A stretch of DNA of 64,000 nt from Odobenus rosmarus divergens (taxonomy: Eukaryota > Chordata > Mammalia > Carnivora > Odobenidae), in assembly GCF_000321225.1 (NCBI RefSeq), contig NW_004452120.1, positions 65,123 to 129,122 of the forward strand. Reading direction: 5' to 3'. Both the position numbers and the translations under genes were made by a program. Below are positions 34,261-47,659 of the stretch, in pieces; position 1 is the stretch's first letter, and every line of letters begins with the position of its first letter. The notes under the pieces are model-generated. The model was given only the letters and a program-made list of their open reading frames with translations, was not told where the DNA came from and did not search any database.

Positions 34261-37200
34261 CTGCTGCCAACAATCCTACTGAACTTTTTAGCAAGTGCCA
34301 AGTAGTATGAGAAAGTCTTTTTTTTTTCCTTTTTACTAAATGCATCTAAGTAATACATTTTAATCTTTTAAACAGTTTGCATTCCTTGGCTCAGGGGCAG
34401 GTCAATTCTGCAATACATGATCATTATGTAAATTGTTATAATCTTTGGAAAAAGACACTCTAATTTTTAAGGGAAATATAGGCATGAACCAGAAATTATC
34501 ACTCTTGTATCAAAACTCCAAAGTTATAATTAAAGAAAAACAAACATTGTCTAGTTGCCTTTCAAAAACATTATTGGGATTGGATTGTTTTTACCTGAGT
34601 TCTATAAACATTATGAGAGTATGTATAAACATTATGAGTTCAAATAAAAAATCACTATCATCTTCCCTTCTTTTATTTGTCAAAAATAAAAGTCTCTTTA
34701 CAGATTCCTGAGAAAATTGTCTGCTGGTCCTAGATGATTATAACTCTACTTGTATTTACATGGTGTTTGATGGCTCCTAAAAACAGTAAGTATTATATAT
34801 AGATTTTCTAGACTTGTGTACATCTGAAACTATAGTTTCAGAAAATCAACTGAAAGAAAATCTGTAATACTAATGACAATGCCACTTTACTACTTACTGT
34901 TGTGCAACTTATAGAAAATGGTTGAAAATAAGGTCAGCAGTTCCCTGAAAGTTGGCACAGAAGATGTTTGTCTCATTTCCCTTCTCACCATGCACAGATG
35001 CACATACCTTCAATGTGGCACACTAATGTAACTGTAAGAAAGGACAATAGAGGTGTATTTTTTCCATTTTTGAAATAGTAAACTGTATATTATTACATAT
35101 TCAGCATATTATATACTTAATATGGAATATACATTTATATATGTTAAATTTTGAATATATATAATATTTATATATATCAAATATATATTATTCCTATTTT
35201 CTTGTGCTCTAAATATACGTATTGTCTGTGCACTGGTAACCCAGTGCAAGCTGAAGCAGTTTTGTTTGCTTTTGAGATACAAAGGACTCTTCTACATAAG
35301 TTGCATTTATATTTTAATTATAAAAGGGCATCTTAAATACATTGTTTCCTAAAGGAACACTGTGTAGTTTCCCACAAACAACTGGAAAAGAAGTCCAGCT
35401 ACAATCCTTTATTAAACTTTAGAGAACAACCTATTTTAATATTAAATGTGTATTTTCACTTTGCTATGTCTTAACAATTTCACAGACTAATATTTCTCTT
35501 TGAAATTAAGATAAATTTCTACTTAGAAACCATAAATAAATATTAAGACATGAAAATATGAGAACCTTAATTTTATGGACTTTAAATGGTCAGATTTGAG
35601 ATATGAACCCTTAGGACAGTGATATTTTGTATTTGTAAAAGTATATTTTCTAAGATGTTTTATGAAAATATTACTTTTCTTCTGTAATCTTCTCATTTAT
35701 CATGTAGAAAGAAAGCATGGTAATTAAAATAAAAATGTCTTGGATATAAAGCCTCACTAAGTGATAATTCTAGAAAAATAATTTTGAAAGTAATTCTACT
35801 CAAAAATGAAATTTAGTAATTGAGAAATATAAGTTAAATTCAATTTATGTGTTTGTTTTTGGAAATTAACCTTTGAAGTCTAATGACATATTTTAAATTG
35901 TGAGTCTTAACGACAGCTGAGCAGAATGGTAAAGGAGTCAAGATACTAATACAACTCTGCACAATAGTAGTTAAAGACCCAGTATGGGTAAGTATGGTGT
36001 CTTCAGAAGTTTCTTTGTTCCTCTAGAAATGATGGACAATCTAATAGTGGAAGTAAAAGAGAAAAAAAAAACAAAAACAAAAACAAAACACTGTTGTATC
36101 CTGAGCTAGAACCTGTCATGTAGGAAAGGCAAAAGATAAAAAGTGTAAGGGATTCTAGAGGTGGTAGGGACATTTTCAATGTTTTGAATATCACACCAGG
36201 AAGGAAGAGAGGAGGATAATGAGGAGTAAAGAATTGGTCTAAGTTCAAAGTCCTAAAGGTCTAACAGGTTTGGATTATTGAAGGGGTATAATAGTGAGGT
36301 TGAAGTGTTGAATGTAGTAAAAACAAAAGTCATTGGTGAAGGTAACAAAAATTGTGAAGGCAGAACTTTTAAGAAGTTTCTCAGGAATATAGTTGTGAGT
36401 AAAACAAAAGCAAAATTTAAATACCATCTCCACAACACACTCCCCATCACTATCACCGCCACCACCACCAACAGGAACACAACATTTGCCACATGTATAA
36501 ATCACTGAAGAATTTAGCAGAGTGTCTTGGAGTTTGGAGAATGAATTAGAATAAAAGAAAATGGGTTATTTAATTTATATGAATTTCAAAAGCAGAAGTA
36601 ATTGAAAGATGGTGGCAACAACATTCTGGGAGTAAAGAGAGTTATGTACCAGTCCATTTGTGAGAAACACTGTGTTTTCAGGTTTCAAATAAAGGAAAGA
36701 AGTGGAAAGAGTTTGAAAAGAAAGTTGAATGGTATTCATGGGGTAAAAGAGAAGACTAGGCAAGAAGCAGTTAGGGAGGAGTTAGCCTGGAACTGATTAA
36801 GCTAAAAATAAAGAGAAAGGAGGAAGTAATCATGGTGAAGGATTTTGAAGGTGCTTTGCAGGGACATGAAAGCAAGATTGGAGGGGAATATTGAATAGAA
36901 TACTAATGTGAAAGATCATAACAAAACTTATCTGGCAATCCAAATAATGAAAGTATTCAAATAATGGAATTGTCCTAAAAGAGCTTTTCATGCTTCTCCA
37001 TTAAAAAAAGAAGTAATATCAAAATACTGTTGGAAAAATCACTTGCTGGAATACTTGAGGCTTGACACAGATACACTGGGTCCTAAAACTTTGTGATGAC
37101 CAGTCTACCCATACTATGGGATATGGAATAGAAGTGCAGCATTTAACAGGATTAACATCATGGTAGTCTAGCTGGCCATATTTAAAAAGTAACGGCTCCT

Positions 37201-38469
37201 AGTTGTGATATTTCGGCAGGTAAAAAAAATGTTTCAGTGCCTTATATTACTATTAGGCAAACATTTATTATTATTAGGCAAACATTATTATTATGTATCT
37301 AATTTATTACTTTGTAAAAGATAGAAAAACCAAGAGCAAAAATTTGGGACATGGCAGGGCTATAGTAAGTGGTAGAAGTGAAAAGTACTTGGGAATAAAA
37401 TTATCTAAATTCCAGAAACATTATTAATCTAGAAACAGAGCAGATCCTGTTCATTCAGGGTAAATGATATATTCTTTGCAATCAGTTTCAAATTTCTAGT
37501 TGAAGTGTGGATATGAGAGATTTTACTATAAATTTACCTCTGATTATAAAATAAGCAATAGTAATATTCTTTCAGGAGCCATAACTCTTTTCTAAATCAA
37601 ATAATCACTTATGTAGCATCTTTCAGGGCCCAATTATTTTTTCCCAAACAAATAGAATACTAATGGAATGCAAAGAGCACAAAACATGAGTAAAAACATA
37701 TTATTCTTCTAATCTTAGCAATATGTTTCACATATGGATATAATTTACTTTACTCTGATTTTTTGGTCATTTTATTAAGAACTCTGTTGCCCCTGCTCCC
37801 ACTTTAGAAAAACTTACAGAAAAGTCTATAAAAATTGTGTGAGGTATCAATGCAAGGAAAATAATTTTGTTTTACTTGGTGTAAACTTTTATTGGGTTGG
37901 AGAAACAATTATTTTTAATTACTGTGTTAAATTCTTTTGATAGTTCTTTTCTATACAATGACTAAAGGTGTGTATGAAAAATAATTAATTCAGCTTGACA
38001 AAGATATTTTTAAAGAACAAATAACAATTTGAAAAACTTACCTAATACTCTACTGCCTATTATCTTTTAAATTTTTTTTCATTTGTAGAGATTTTCTATT
38101 CTAAAAGGAGTGTCAAGATAGATATAATTGAGTAGAATAATAAATCTCTGGAGTTTGTTTATAGTATTTTTTAAAGACTTTGGTAAAGATTCATATATGC
38201 TGTCTTAGTGAGGTGTGTGCCTGTTAGCAAGTATGTCTCACTGTGCTCTGCTTGCATAATGAGCTGTCATTATCTTGGGTGACTTTGATCCATTTCTTCT
38301 TGCATATGTATGTATGTGTATGTGTGAACATTGTTTCATGTCTGACTCCCTAATGAAAAATTTCAGAAACATAAGTTGAATAACATTAACCAATAAGCCG
38401 CCCAAAGGGAAAATGTTATACAACCAAAAAAATACTTTATTTCTTTAAAATGCACAGTACTAAATAAAT
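34261..38469. other. Intergenic, AT-rich, no gene
   Basis: About 4 kb of AT-rich DNA with an alternating AT block at 35085-35200, a small duplicated TATAAACATTATGAG near 34602 and 34622, and a duplicated ATTATTAGGCAAACATT near 37251-37290. No repeat family or gene could be assigned. Confidence 0.45.
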
Positions 38470-39322
38470 TATAGTCTATTGACAACCTTTTTGCTAGACT
38501 AAGAAAAAAAGAATTCTCAAAAAAAGTCAGAGATGAAAGAAGAGACATTTCAAGTAATAACACAGAAATCCAAATGATCATAAGAAACTACTATGAACAA
38601 TTACATGCCAACAAATTGGATAATCTAGAAATGGAAAAATTTCTAGAAACACAAAATTGACTAAAACTGAATAAGGAAATAGAAAATCTGAACAGATTAG
38701 TAAGCTAATCGAATCTGTAATCAAAAATCTTCCAACAAAGAAAAGCCTAGGACCAGATGATTTTATTAGTGAATGCTGCCATACATTTGAAGAATCAATA
38801 CCATCCCTTCCCAAACTCTTCCCAACAATTGAAGAGGAGGAAACACTTCCAAACTTATAAGGCCAGCATTATCCTGATAACAAAGTCAGAAGGACACTGC
38901 AAGAAAATAAAACTACAGACCAATATCTTTGATAAATACAATGCAAAACGCAAAAATTCTCAATAAAATATTACCAAACCTAATTCAACAGCACATTAAG
39001 ATGATCACACACTATGTTCAAGTGGGATATATCTCTGAAATGCAAGAGTGATTCAATGAATGCAAATCAATAAACGTGACATACCACATTAATAAAATGA
39101 AGGATAAAAATTGTATGATCATTTCAATAAACACAGAAGAAGTATTTGACAAAATATAACATCTAAAAACCTTCAACAAATTGATTATAGAAGAAACATG
39201 CCTGAGTATAATAAAGATTATATACAACAAACCCACAGCTAACATCACATTTAATGGTGAAAGGTTAAAAGCTTTTCCTCTAAGATCAGGAACAAGACAA
39301 AGGTGCCTACTCTCACCAATCT

Positions 39323-39537
39323 CTCTCTTTTTCTTTTTTAAGATTTTATTTACTATTTATTTGAGAGCGAGAGAGAGATAGTGAGCAAGAGAGCACAAGC
39401 AGGGGGAGGGGCAGAGGGAGAGGGAGAAATAGGCATCCCACTGAGCAGGGAGCCCTACACAATGGAATGGCAGGACCCTGGGATCATGACCTGAGCCTAA
39501 GGCAGACATGTAACTGATTGAGCCACCCAGGCTCCCC
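39323..39537 (-). mobile_element. CAN-SINE within old L1
   Basis: Minus orientation with diverged head GAGCCACCCAGGCTCCCC. Diverged target repeats TACTCTCACCAATCT and TTCTCTTATCAATCT. Splits L1 ORF2 just after motif B. Confidence 0.9.
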
Positions 39538-41119
39538 TTCTCTTATCAATCTTGTTTAACATAGTCCTGGTCCTTGCTAGAACAATCAGGCGAGAAAAAA
39601 GAAATAAAAGACATCTAAATCAGAAAGAAAGAAGTAATATTGTATTTGCAGATAATATGATTCTATATATAGAAATCTAAAGACGCCATTAAAAAACTGG
39701 TCAATCAATGAATTTAGCAAAGTTGCAGGCTATAAGGCCAACATACAGAAATCAGTTGTGCTTCTATAGACTGACAACAAAATATCTGAAAAAGAAATTT
39801 AAAAATCCCATTTACAATAGCATCAGAACAATATAATTCTTAGAAATAAATTCAACCAGGGAAAGTTCCATATAATGAAAACTATAAGACTTTGATGAAA
39901 GAAATTGAATAAGACACAAACGAGTGGAAAAATATGATGTATTCATGCGTTGGAAGAATTAATATTGTTAAGATGTCCATACTACCCAAAGCCATCTATA
40001 GGTTTAATGCAGTCTCTATCAAAATTCCAATGGCATTTTTCACAGAAAGCGAAAACAATCCTAAAATTCATATGGAGCCACAAAAGATCCTGAATAACCA
40101 AAGTAATCCTGAGATAGAAGAACAAAACTGGAGGCATCACACCATCTGATCTCAAATTATACTACAAGCTATAGTAATCATAACAGCATGATACTGACAT
40201 AAAAATAGGCACATATACCAATAGAACAGAATCAAGAATGCAAAAATAAATCCTGCGTTTATGGTCAACTATTATTTGACAACTGGGCCAAGAATAGTCA
40301 ATGGGGAGAGGATAGGCTCCTCAATAAATGGTGGTGGGAAAACTGAATAATCATATAGAGAAAAGTGAAATTGAACCCCTTATGCTACTCACAAATATCA
40401 ATTCAAAATGGGTTAGAGACTAAACATAAGACCTGAAACCATAAAACTCTTAGAGGAAAACATAGTGAAAATGCTCCTTGACACTGAACTTGTCAATGAT
40501 TTTTTTGATATAACACCAAAAGCACAAAACACAAAAGCAAAAATCAAAAAGGAGAACTACATTAAACTAAGAAGGTTTTGCCCAGCAAAATAATCAACAA
40601 AATGAAAAAGTGGCTTATGAAATAGGAGAAAGTATTTGCGAACCATATATCTAATAAGGGGTTAATTTCTAAAATATATAAAGAATTCATACAATTCAAT
40701 TACTAAAAACAAAAAAAAAAGAGAACAATCCAAGTAAAAAACGTGCAGAAGAACAGATAGATGTTTTTCCAAAGAAGACATCCAAACGACCAACAGGTAC
40801 ATGAAAAGGGGCTCAATATTACAAAGCCTGAGGAAAGTGCAAATCAAAATCACAATGCGATCCCATTTCACATCTGTTAAAATGACTGTTGTCAAAAAAA
40901 CCCAAGAGGTAACAAGTGTTGGTGAGGGTGTGGAGAAAAGGGAACCCCTGACCACTGTTGGTGGGAATGTAAACTGGTTCAACCACTTCGGAAAACAGTA
41001 TGGAGCTTCCTCAAAAAATTTAAAGTAGAACTACTATATGTTCCAGCATTCCCATTTCTGAGTATATATCCTAAGGAAATGAAAGCAGGATATCAAAAAG
41101 ATATCTGCACTCCCATGGG

Positions 41120-41324
41120 TTTTTTTTAAGATTTTTTAAAAGATTTTTTTATTTATTTGTCAGAGAGAGAGAGAGATCACAAGCAGGGGAAGCTGCAGAG
41201 GGAGAGGGAGAAGCAGGTTTCCTGCTGAGCAAGGAGCCTGTTGTGGGATTCAATCCCAGGACCCTGGGATCATGACCTGAGCTGAGGGCAGATGCTTAAC
41301 TGACTGAGCCACCCAGGCATCCCA
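41120..41324 (-). mobile_element. CAN-SINE within old L1
   Basis: Minus orientation with duplicated T-rich tail segments. Target repeats TGCACTCCCATG (41106) and TGTACTCCCATG (41325). Confidence 0.92.
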
Positions 41325-42056
41325 TGTACTCCCATGTTTATTACAGCATTATTATCAATAGTCAAATATGGGAACAACTTAAGGGTTCATCAATAGATGA
41401 ATGGATAAAGAGGATTGGGTGCAAATATATGATGGAATATTTTTCAGCCATGAGAAAGAAGAAATTTCTGCCATTTGTGACAGTGTGTATAGACCTTCAG
41501 GGCATATGTGAAATAAAATAAGTCAGATAGAGAAAGGTGAACACTGTGTGATATCTCTCATATCACAGAAACAGAGAGTAGAATGGTGGTTACCAGGGGC
41601 TGGGGAGTTGGGGCATTGGTGAGATATTGGTCAGGGTGTATATAGTTGCAGTTATAAGATGTTTGGGAATCTAATGCACAGCATTGTGATTATAGTTAAC
41701 AATACTATATTATATACTTGAAAGTTGCTAAGAGACTAGTCTTAAGTATTCTCACCACAAGAAAGAAATAAAAATTATGTGATGTGATGGAAGTGCTAGC
41801 TAAAGCTAAGTGGTAATCACATTGCAATATATGTGTGTTAAATCAACAAGTTACACACCTTAAATTTACTCAGTGGTATATGTCTACTATATTTCAATAA
41901 ACACACACATAAATTTACTTAAAATATTTATCTTAAGGACATTTGGATGGCATAATATTTTGAGACTCATTAGCATTTTCTATTTAGGAGTCATTAAGCA
42001 GAGTATCCCATTAGTTCAAATATGTATGTACATATATATGCTTTATTTATTATTTT

Positions 42057-42458
42057 ATGTTTATAAAGGAAACAGTCCCAGAAAAGGGTGACATAATATG
42101 CATCCAAACAAATGGCACACACTTGAAAAACAACTTTTATTTCACTTACCTCGGTAGTTCAGACAGAAGGAGTAAGTCTGTATACTTCTGTCAAAAGGAG
42201 GGCACGACCAGTTTGCAAACTCTATGGGGAAAAAATCTAAGAAAAATGATAATATTGGTCCACAAATTTGCAAGCACCATGATGAATTATATTTATTTTG
42301 TTCTCCTTGGGGAGATAACAGTGAAAGTGGAAGCCATGACAAACTTGAGAAACTTTGCTAAAAAGTATGGCTCCAAGTTTACCCTCGTGGCTGTCCTTTG
42401 GGTTGGTATGTCTAAAATGATCAGATACTTTACATTTCTAACGAAAGCTGGAAATTGA
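42057..42458 (+). other. Unrecognised 133-codon ORF
   Basis: An open frame between L1 sequence and a MIR, in AT-rich DNA. It has no domain I recognise and no clear family. The text is less repeat-like than its surroundings. GGTATGTC at 42403 would suit a splice donor. It may be chance or the remains of an unidentified pseudogene. Confidence 0.15.
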
Positions 42459-42664
42459 AATTCATTTGTGAAATCTATTTCTGTACATTGAGAAATAACT
42501 CAAAATCTAAAAATGAAAACATTCTGTGGGCCGAATACTATACAGTCTACCAAACAATACCTGTTAGCCAGTTTCTGAAAGTCATGGCTTCTAATCTATT
42601 CCATTACTTTACTGTGATACCCATCTTTAACTAATACCTACTTCTAGGCTATGATTCAAGAGGT

Positions 42665-42830
42665 AATAATAATAAGCAAATGTTTATAAAATGGTTATTG
42701 TATACCAGGCACTCTGTATGGTAAGTGCTAAAATCTTCACAACTATACAACTATCATTAACTTTGCTTCAATGAGAAATTGGAAGATATAAGTTAAATAA
42801 TATGCCCGGGTTCACTAGACTAGAAAAGGA
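42665..42830 (+). mobile_element. MIR fragment
   Basis: TATTGTATACCAGGCACTCTGTATGGTAAGTGCTAAAATCTTCACAAC is typical of MIR. Confidence 0.6.
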
Positions 42831-43435
42831 AGCTGAGCAAAGCATCCAACACAGCAGGGACAAACTCAGTAGTAGCAATCATTATGATGGCTTGCAGCTG
42901 AGTAGCCCTGGTTGCCAGGGTATTAAGTATCTTTTCCCAAAGTCGCCAAGGAAGTTGCTACTAGATAATAATACTCTATTTCTTCCCCTCCAAACTAGGC
43001 TTTTCTTATCAAGCAAGACTGCCTTGAGTTTTAAAGTGTCTTGTTTCTAAGTTCAATAATTTTAGTGAGTTTTACCAAAAGCATTAAGGGATTTTCTTTT
43101 GACTCCCTCCATCTTTATCTAATCAATTTGTCAGCAGTACATGAAGCCATTTTTTCAAGAAAGTGGATGGAAGAAGTTCTGCAGTCACATTCTTCTCAGG
43201 AAATCCTTTCTTTTAAAACAGTTTCATGAACACATGTTGCTTTTCTCATGTATTTCTTAAATCTTCTGCTTAAACATCAAAAATAACTCATTAGGCATTG
43301 TTTTTTTTTCTTGTTCTTTGAAGATGTAAGAGAAAATATGGGTTTACTCAGATATTTCCCCAAATACCTCACAAATCTTAGAGAACTTGAGGGTTTATCT
43401 CTGGGGCTTCATAAAGGAATATAACTTTTATCATT
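42831..43435. other. Intergenic, nothing recognised
   Basis: No gene or clear repeat. Confidence 0.45.
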
Positions 43436-43556
43436 CATTCTTTCTTTCTTTCTCTTTCTTTTTCTTTCTTCCTTCCTTCCTTTCTTTTTCTTTCTTTCTT
43501 TCTTCTTTCTTCTTTTTTTTCTTTCTTTCTTTCTTTCTTTTTTCTTTGTTTCTTTG

Positions 43557-43612
<56 letters not shown>

Positions 43613-43620
43613 TTCCTTTT
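43436..43620. repeat. TTTC/TTCC microsatellite in a SINE tail
   Basis: Pyrimidine tract with TTTC, TTCC and TTTG variants, adjoining the SINE at 43620. ORFs of poly Phe/Ser or Lys/Glu here are artefacts. Confidence 0.97.
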
Positions 43621-43798
43621 TGAGAGAGAGAGAGAGCGTGCACTTGCAGAGAAGGGGGCCAAGGGAAAGGGGGAGAGAGTCAGGCAGGCTTCACACCCAG
43701 CAGAGTTGACCCAGGATCCGATCCCACAACTCCAAGACCATGATTGGAGACAAATCAAGAGCCGGAAGCCCAACTGACTGAGCCACCCAGACACCCCC
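43620..43798 (-). mobile_element. CAN-SINE whose tail expanded into a TTTC microsatellite
   Basis: Body and head (GAGCCACCCAGACACCCCC) are diverged. The T-rich tail position is taken by a TTTC/TTCC tract of about 185 bp (43436-43620). Short target repeats ATCATTCATTCT and GTCATTTTTCT lie outside both. Confidence 0.88.
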
Positions 43799-44769
43799 AG
43801 TCATTTTTCTCTTGAGTATTTCCCTCTTTAAAAATATTAAGAAAAGAGATAACTCCTAAATCTACACATTGTGCATTGCACATAAATTGTAATGTTTTAC
43901 CCGAGGCTCTGGTCTTTTAACTTGGTTATTCCAGAGGTTGTATGTGGAAATCAGATTTAATGGAGTGAAAACAGGAACTCAGTGCTCCGTCAGCACACAA
44001 TTCTTACATGTGAGATTTCCTGTCATTCATTTTACCAGTTTTTATATAGCATTTATAGTTGCCCTGTAAGGTGCCAGGTATTGAGAATGTTCCAGACTCA
44101 GGTTTTTTGCTGCTGTTGTTGTTGCTGTTGTCAATACTCCAGGTTATATTACTATTCATAATTACAAGTATAATTACTTTCTGCAAAACACCTAATTTTT
44201 AAATGAAGGCAAGTGCCTTTTGATTGTAGAGCCTAAGCTGTATAAAATTGGAGTTATCTTTTATTTTATAATTTATCATATAAATTCTTGTAAGAATTAT
44301 TTGAAGAGACACACCTTCTGCCTTAATACATTTATATACCATTATCATTTTTGTGTTTTTAAACATGAACAGTTTTTGTAGATACAGCCATACATCTTTG
44401 AATACTTTTCTAAAACATACTATCAATGAGAATTATACCTTCCTAAACAAAAATAAGCCAGAATTATGTACTAGAGCCATAGAGGCCAATAAGTCTTGGA
44501 TAAGAAACATGGTCCCACTTAAATACAAGCCTTACTGATTGAGTTATTTGAAACAGTTTTTGTGAAACCCAGGCCTTAGGTTTGTATCTTGGGTGACCCA
44601 GTTAATTTTCTTTATTTAAAAAAGTTACAGATTTTAGTCTTAACTTAGGCCAAATATAAGTTATCATTGGCAAATAGAATTGAGTAAAATCATACAGTAG
44701 AACTGGTGAAAATCTACCAGTAATTTATACCTGAAGCTCTTACAGGTATAGAATGTGAATATTGAAATG
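43799..44769. other. Intergenic, nothing recognised
   Basis: AT-rich; only a short TTG/CTG-type run at 44107-44132 stands out. Confidence 0.45.
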
Positions 44770-45330
44770 GCCTTCTGAAGTCATCTGACTCAATCTCCTA
44801 CTCCTCTAGAAATCTCTTAACATCCTTGGTTAGTGCTTACCTGGGGTTTCATTAACTCTTCTCTAATGGGGTGATCACTTCTCATGGGAAGCTTGCCTGA
44901 TATTGAGATGTTACAGCCATTCGGAACTCTTACTGATATTGAACGTAACCATGTCATTAGGAGTTCAACTCCTCCAGAATTTTCTCCCTCATTTACATGA
45001 ATGCCCTTCAAGTATTTAGATAATTCATGTGCTTTCCCATGGATTTCTCTTCTCACTATTTCTCTCAACCCATTGCTTGAATGATATAGTTCAAGACCTT
45101 TTACCATTTAGCTCACATTTCCCTAAAACACACTAGAATTTATTAATATATATCTTTAAATGATGGGCCAAAGTGATCACCATGTTCCACATGTGCTCTG
45201 ACCAGCAGAGCCTACTAACTGTCACCTCCTATGATCTAACCATGTGCTTCCATCATCATATCCTGAATATGCACTTTCATTTGGCAGTTACCATTTGATT
45301 TATTCATAGAAAATCTGAGGACAGTATTAT
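44770..45330. mobile_element. Ancient CR1/L3 LINE fragment
   Basis: The sequence around TGCTCTGACCAGCAGAGCC and CACCTCCTATGATCTAACC (45190-45245) and the CTTCAAGTATTTAGA block (45006) follow the pattern of mammalian CR1/L3 remnants. A 96-codon minus-strand ORF here is fortuitous. Confidence 0.5.
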
Positions 45331-45368
45331 CCTTTTTTTAAATAATAAAATTTGTCCGATTGACCATA

Positions 45369-45370
<2 letters not shown>

Positions 45371-45400
<30 letters not shown>
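45371..45400. repeat. (TG)15 microsatellite
   Basis: Uninterrupted TG dinucleotides. Confidence 0.98.
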
Positions 45401-45405
<5 letters not shown>

Positions 45406-46279
45406 CTGATCCTACTGTCAGAAAGCTGTAAGTTTAATTGTAAATGCCTGTGCTTGGCACATTTATTGGCTTCTTTCGCTTGATCTTTATTTTTCATTCA
45501 TTTCACATGTGTGTCCCTTAAGAAAAGATATTCACTATGAGGAAAGTAGTTTATGAAACTTGGCAGTGCTTTAGAGGTAATTGGTTCATCAGCTTGAATT
45601 GGTTTATTCATAAATGAATTATCTATGGCTAGAAACTAAGTCATTCAAATGATCAATTAATTAATTAATTAATCAATTATTCAACTCAATTATAATTTTA
45701 GAATGACCACTGTGTTTAAGGCTTTTAGTATAAAGAAGAAAGAGACAAGATTTCTCCTTAGAGCTGTTCTTCCAGAGAGCTTATAAACAATTGGGCAGAA
45801 AAGAAATACAAGCACAAGGTAATAGTACAATGTGAAGGGATAGCCATCCATCCCTCCATTTATCAATTATACTCTGGGACCGTTAAAGAACTACTAGAAA
45901 TAGTCTTACTATCTTCTCATGTATCTTGGGATTTTGTTGATTAATGTTGATTTTTTTTTCTAATTTTCTAGCGTGAAGACTATTCTCCTTGATAAATAAA
46001 TTAAAAGCAAAATGGAAATCGAATAATATTGATTTAGTTTTCCAGAACTTCCAAGTGTTTTAATATTTTCTTTCTTTCTTTTATTGATTTCTAGTTTGAT
46101 TTAACTACGGTAAGAAAACACGTTTTATATAATGTCCAAAGATTTTAGTTTTACTTAGTAGGTGGAATACGGGAAAAATACAACTACTTTATCATCTCAA
46201 ATGTAGAAATCCTGGTGGTAGTTTCCTATGTAACAGGAATTTTCTCCTTCTTACTAACATAACCTCATTTTTGTTTGGG
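45401..46279. other. Intergenic, nothing recognised
   Basis: AT-rich with a short (TTAA)n-type run at 45655-45675. Confidence 0.45.
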
Positions 46280-46670
46280 GAGGCAATGTGCCAAGTTAAA
46301 AATACTTACCTCCCTAGATTCCTGTGCCCTTAGGGGTGGTCATGTGATCAAGTTTTGGCCCCATAATAAAACAGCTAAAGTCTACTGGCTAAGTAAAACT
46401 TCTAGAAAAGCTTTGTTCTTCTAATAAAAAGAACACCTTCACCTTTCTTCCCTTCTTTCTGACTAATATGTATACATGATGCGTGGAGGTACAACAGCTA
46501 TCTCGTGCCCAAGAGAACAAAAACCACCCACAGAGATTGGCAGAGAAAGAAGCCAAACAGAACTTGAATTCTTCATCAACTCCCTGAGCAACTGTACCAT
46601 CCTTAAGGTTCCCACTGAAGGAGGGTTTATTATGGGAAAAAAATCCTGTAGGTTTAAGCTATGTTAGTTG
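46280..46670 (+). mobile_element. Possible ancient LTR or DNA-transposon fragment
   Basis: The block CCTGTGCCCTTAGGGGTGGTCATGTGATCAAGTTTTGGCC resembles a common old mammalian interspersed repeat, but I cannot name the family. A 63-codon ORF at 46476-46667 falls inside it and is not considered a gene. Confidence 0.3.
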
Positions 46671-46729
46671 AGTTTCTGTTATGTGCACTAAACATAATCT
46701 TAGCAAGTTATTCATCCTTCTTTTTTCCA

Positions 46730-47000
46730 CCCAATTTGGAATCAAGCTATCTTTTACTTCACCTTCAAAATACAGCTCAAGGCAAGTTCCACTAGGATGA
46801 CTTCCATGGTCCTACCCTAAAACAGTATTTGGTATTTGGTATGAAGGCCCCGTTCAGCTGCCTTCACACCAAATACCACCTTCTTTCATGCTTTATCTCA
46901 TTGCATTGTTTTTTAAATTTATCATCCTTTCTTCATTAAACACCTTCTTGAGGGCAGGCATTATGCCTTTTATTTGGCATTTTTTCCTCCATGTAATGCC
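46730..47000 (+). mobile_element. L2 fragment with a hairpin insertion
   Basis: L2-like text (CAGCTCAAGGCAAGTTCCACTAGGATGACTTCC and CTTGAGGGCAGGCATTATGCC) with an 18-bp inverted repeat at 46831-46877 between the two recognisable parts. Confidence 0.5.
46831..46877. repeat. Inverted repeat, 18-bp arms
   Basis: Arms 46831-46848 and 46860-46877 pair at 17 of 18 positions around an 11-nt loop. Confidence 0.85.
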
Positions 47001-47659
47001 AGGAATTTAAGCAGAGACCTGAAGTGGAGCCAATTGACTTATACAGTAGTAAATACAAAGTAAAACAATGATCTTGGCTTGAACTATCTGGTTCAGTGGT
47101 CTGGCAGAATGTCACATACAAGTTCAGTCATTGCAAATAATGGTTTTCGGGCTGTCAGTTCTAGCACAGTAGCATCATATTGGGGGAACAGAAAAAGCAA
47201 GCACCACTTCTCTCCATGTTCTCCCTCGTATCACATGTCTCCCTCTGCCTCAGTGCTGGATGCCGTAGAGATCACTCACCAATCGGTCCAGGGCTGGCCC
47301 AACAGAAAGGGGCCAATCACTGTTCTCCAACTACAGCCAGACTTGCCTGCACAGCAGTACCTGTGGCTCTAGCCTGGATTCCTGTACAGACATCTGGCTC
47401 TGGTAATGGAAGCTGGAGAGGGTAATGGGACCTCCTGCTAAATGAAGTTCAGTCAATGAATGGATGAGCTGCGAGAGTCACTTGCAAAGAGACCAGGAAT
47501 GATAAGTTAACAACAACTCATTCAGACAGATGCGTTTGCCATCTAACTCCCAAACCTACCTGTGGCATGAGGAGAAGCCATCTCCCATGGGAGAGAAGTC
47601 AATGGGGTGGGAGACCATATTCTCACTATTGAGTCTTTCCAGGAACTAGGGCTTCAAGG
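47001..47659. other. Possible 3' extension of the ZCCHC17 retrocopy
   Basis: More GC-balanced than its surroundings and not recognised as a repeat. Read on the minus strand it could be 3' UTR of the ZCCHC17 retrocopy; I could not confirm this. Confidence 0.3.

Larger units (their letters stand above)
38470..41910 (+). mobile_element. Old L1, ORF2 and 3' UTR, interrupted by two SINEs
   Basis: Diverged L1 ORF2 from the middle of the gene (38470 onward) through the reverse-transcriptase motif B remnant (SGTRQ at about 39278) and the C-terminal region (40300-41560) to a 3' UTR ending near 41910. SINEs interrupt it at 39323-39537 and 41120-41324. Many stops and frameshifts; inactive. Confidence 0.85.

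Noticed and set aside
43387..43794. Lys/Glu- and Phe/Ser-rich ORFs
   Set aside because: Translation of a TTTC microsatellite and SINE, not a protein.
44817..45107. 96-codon minus-strand ORF
   Set aside because: Falls inside a CR1/L3-like ancient repeat and has no gene signatures.
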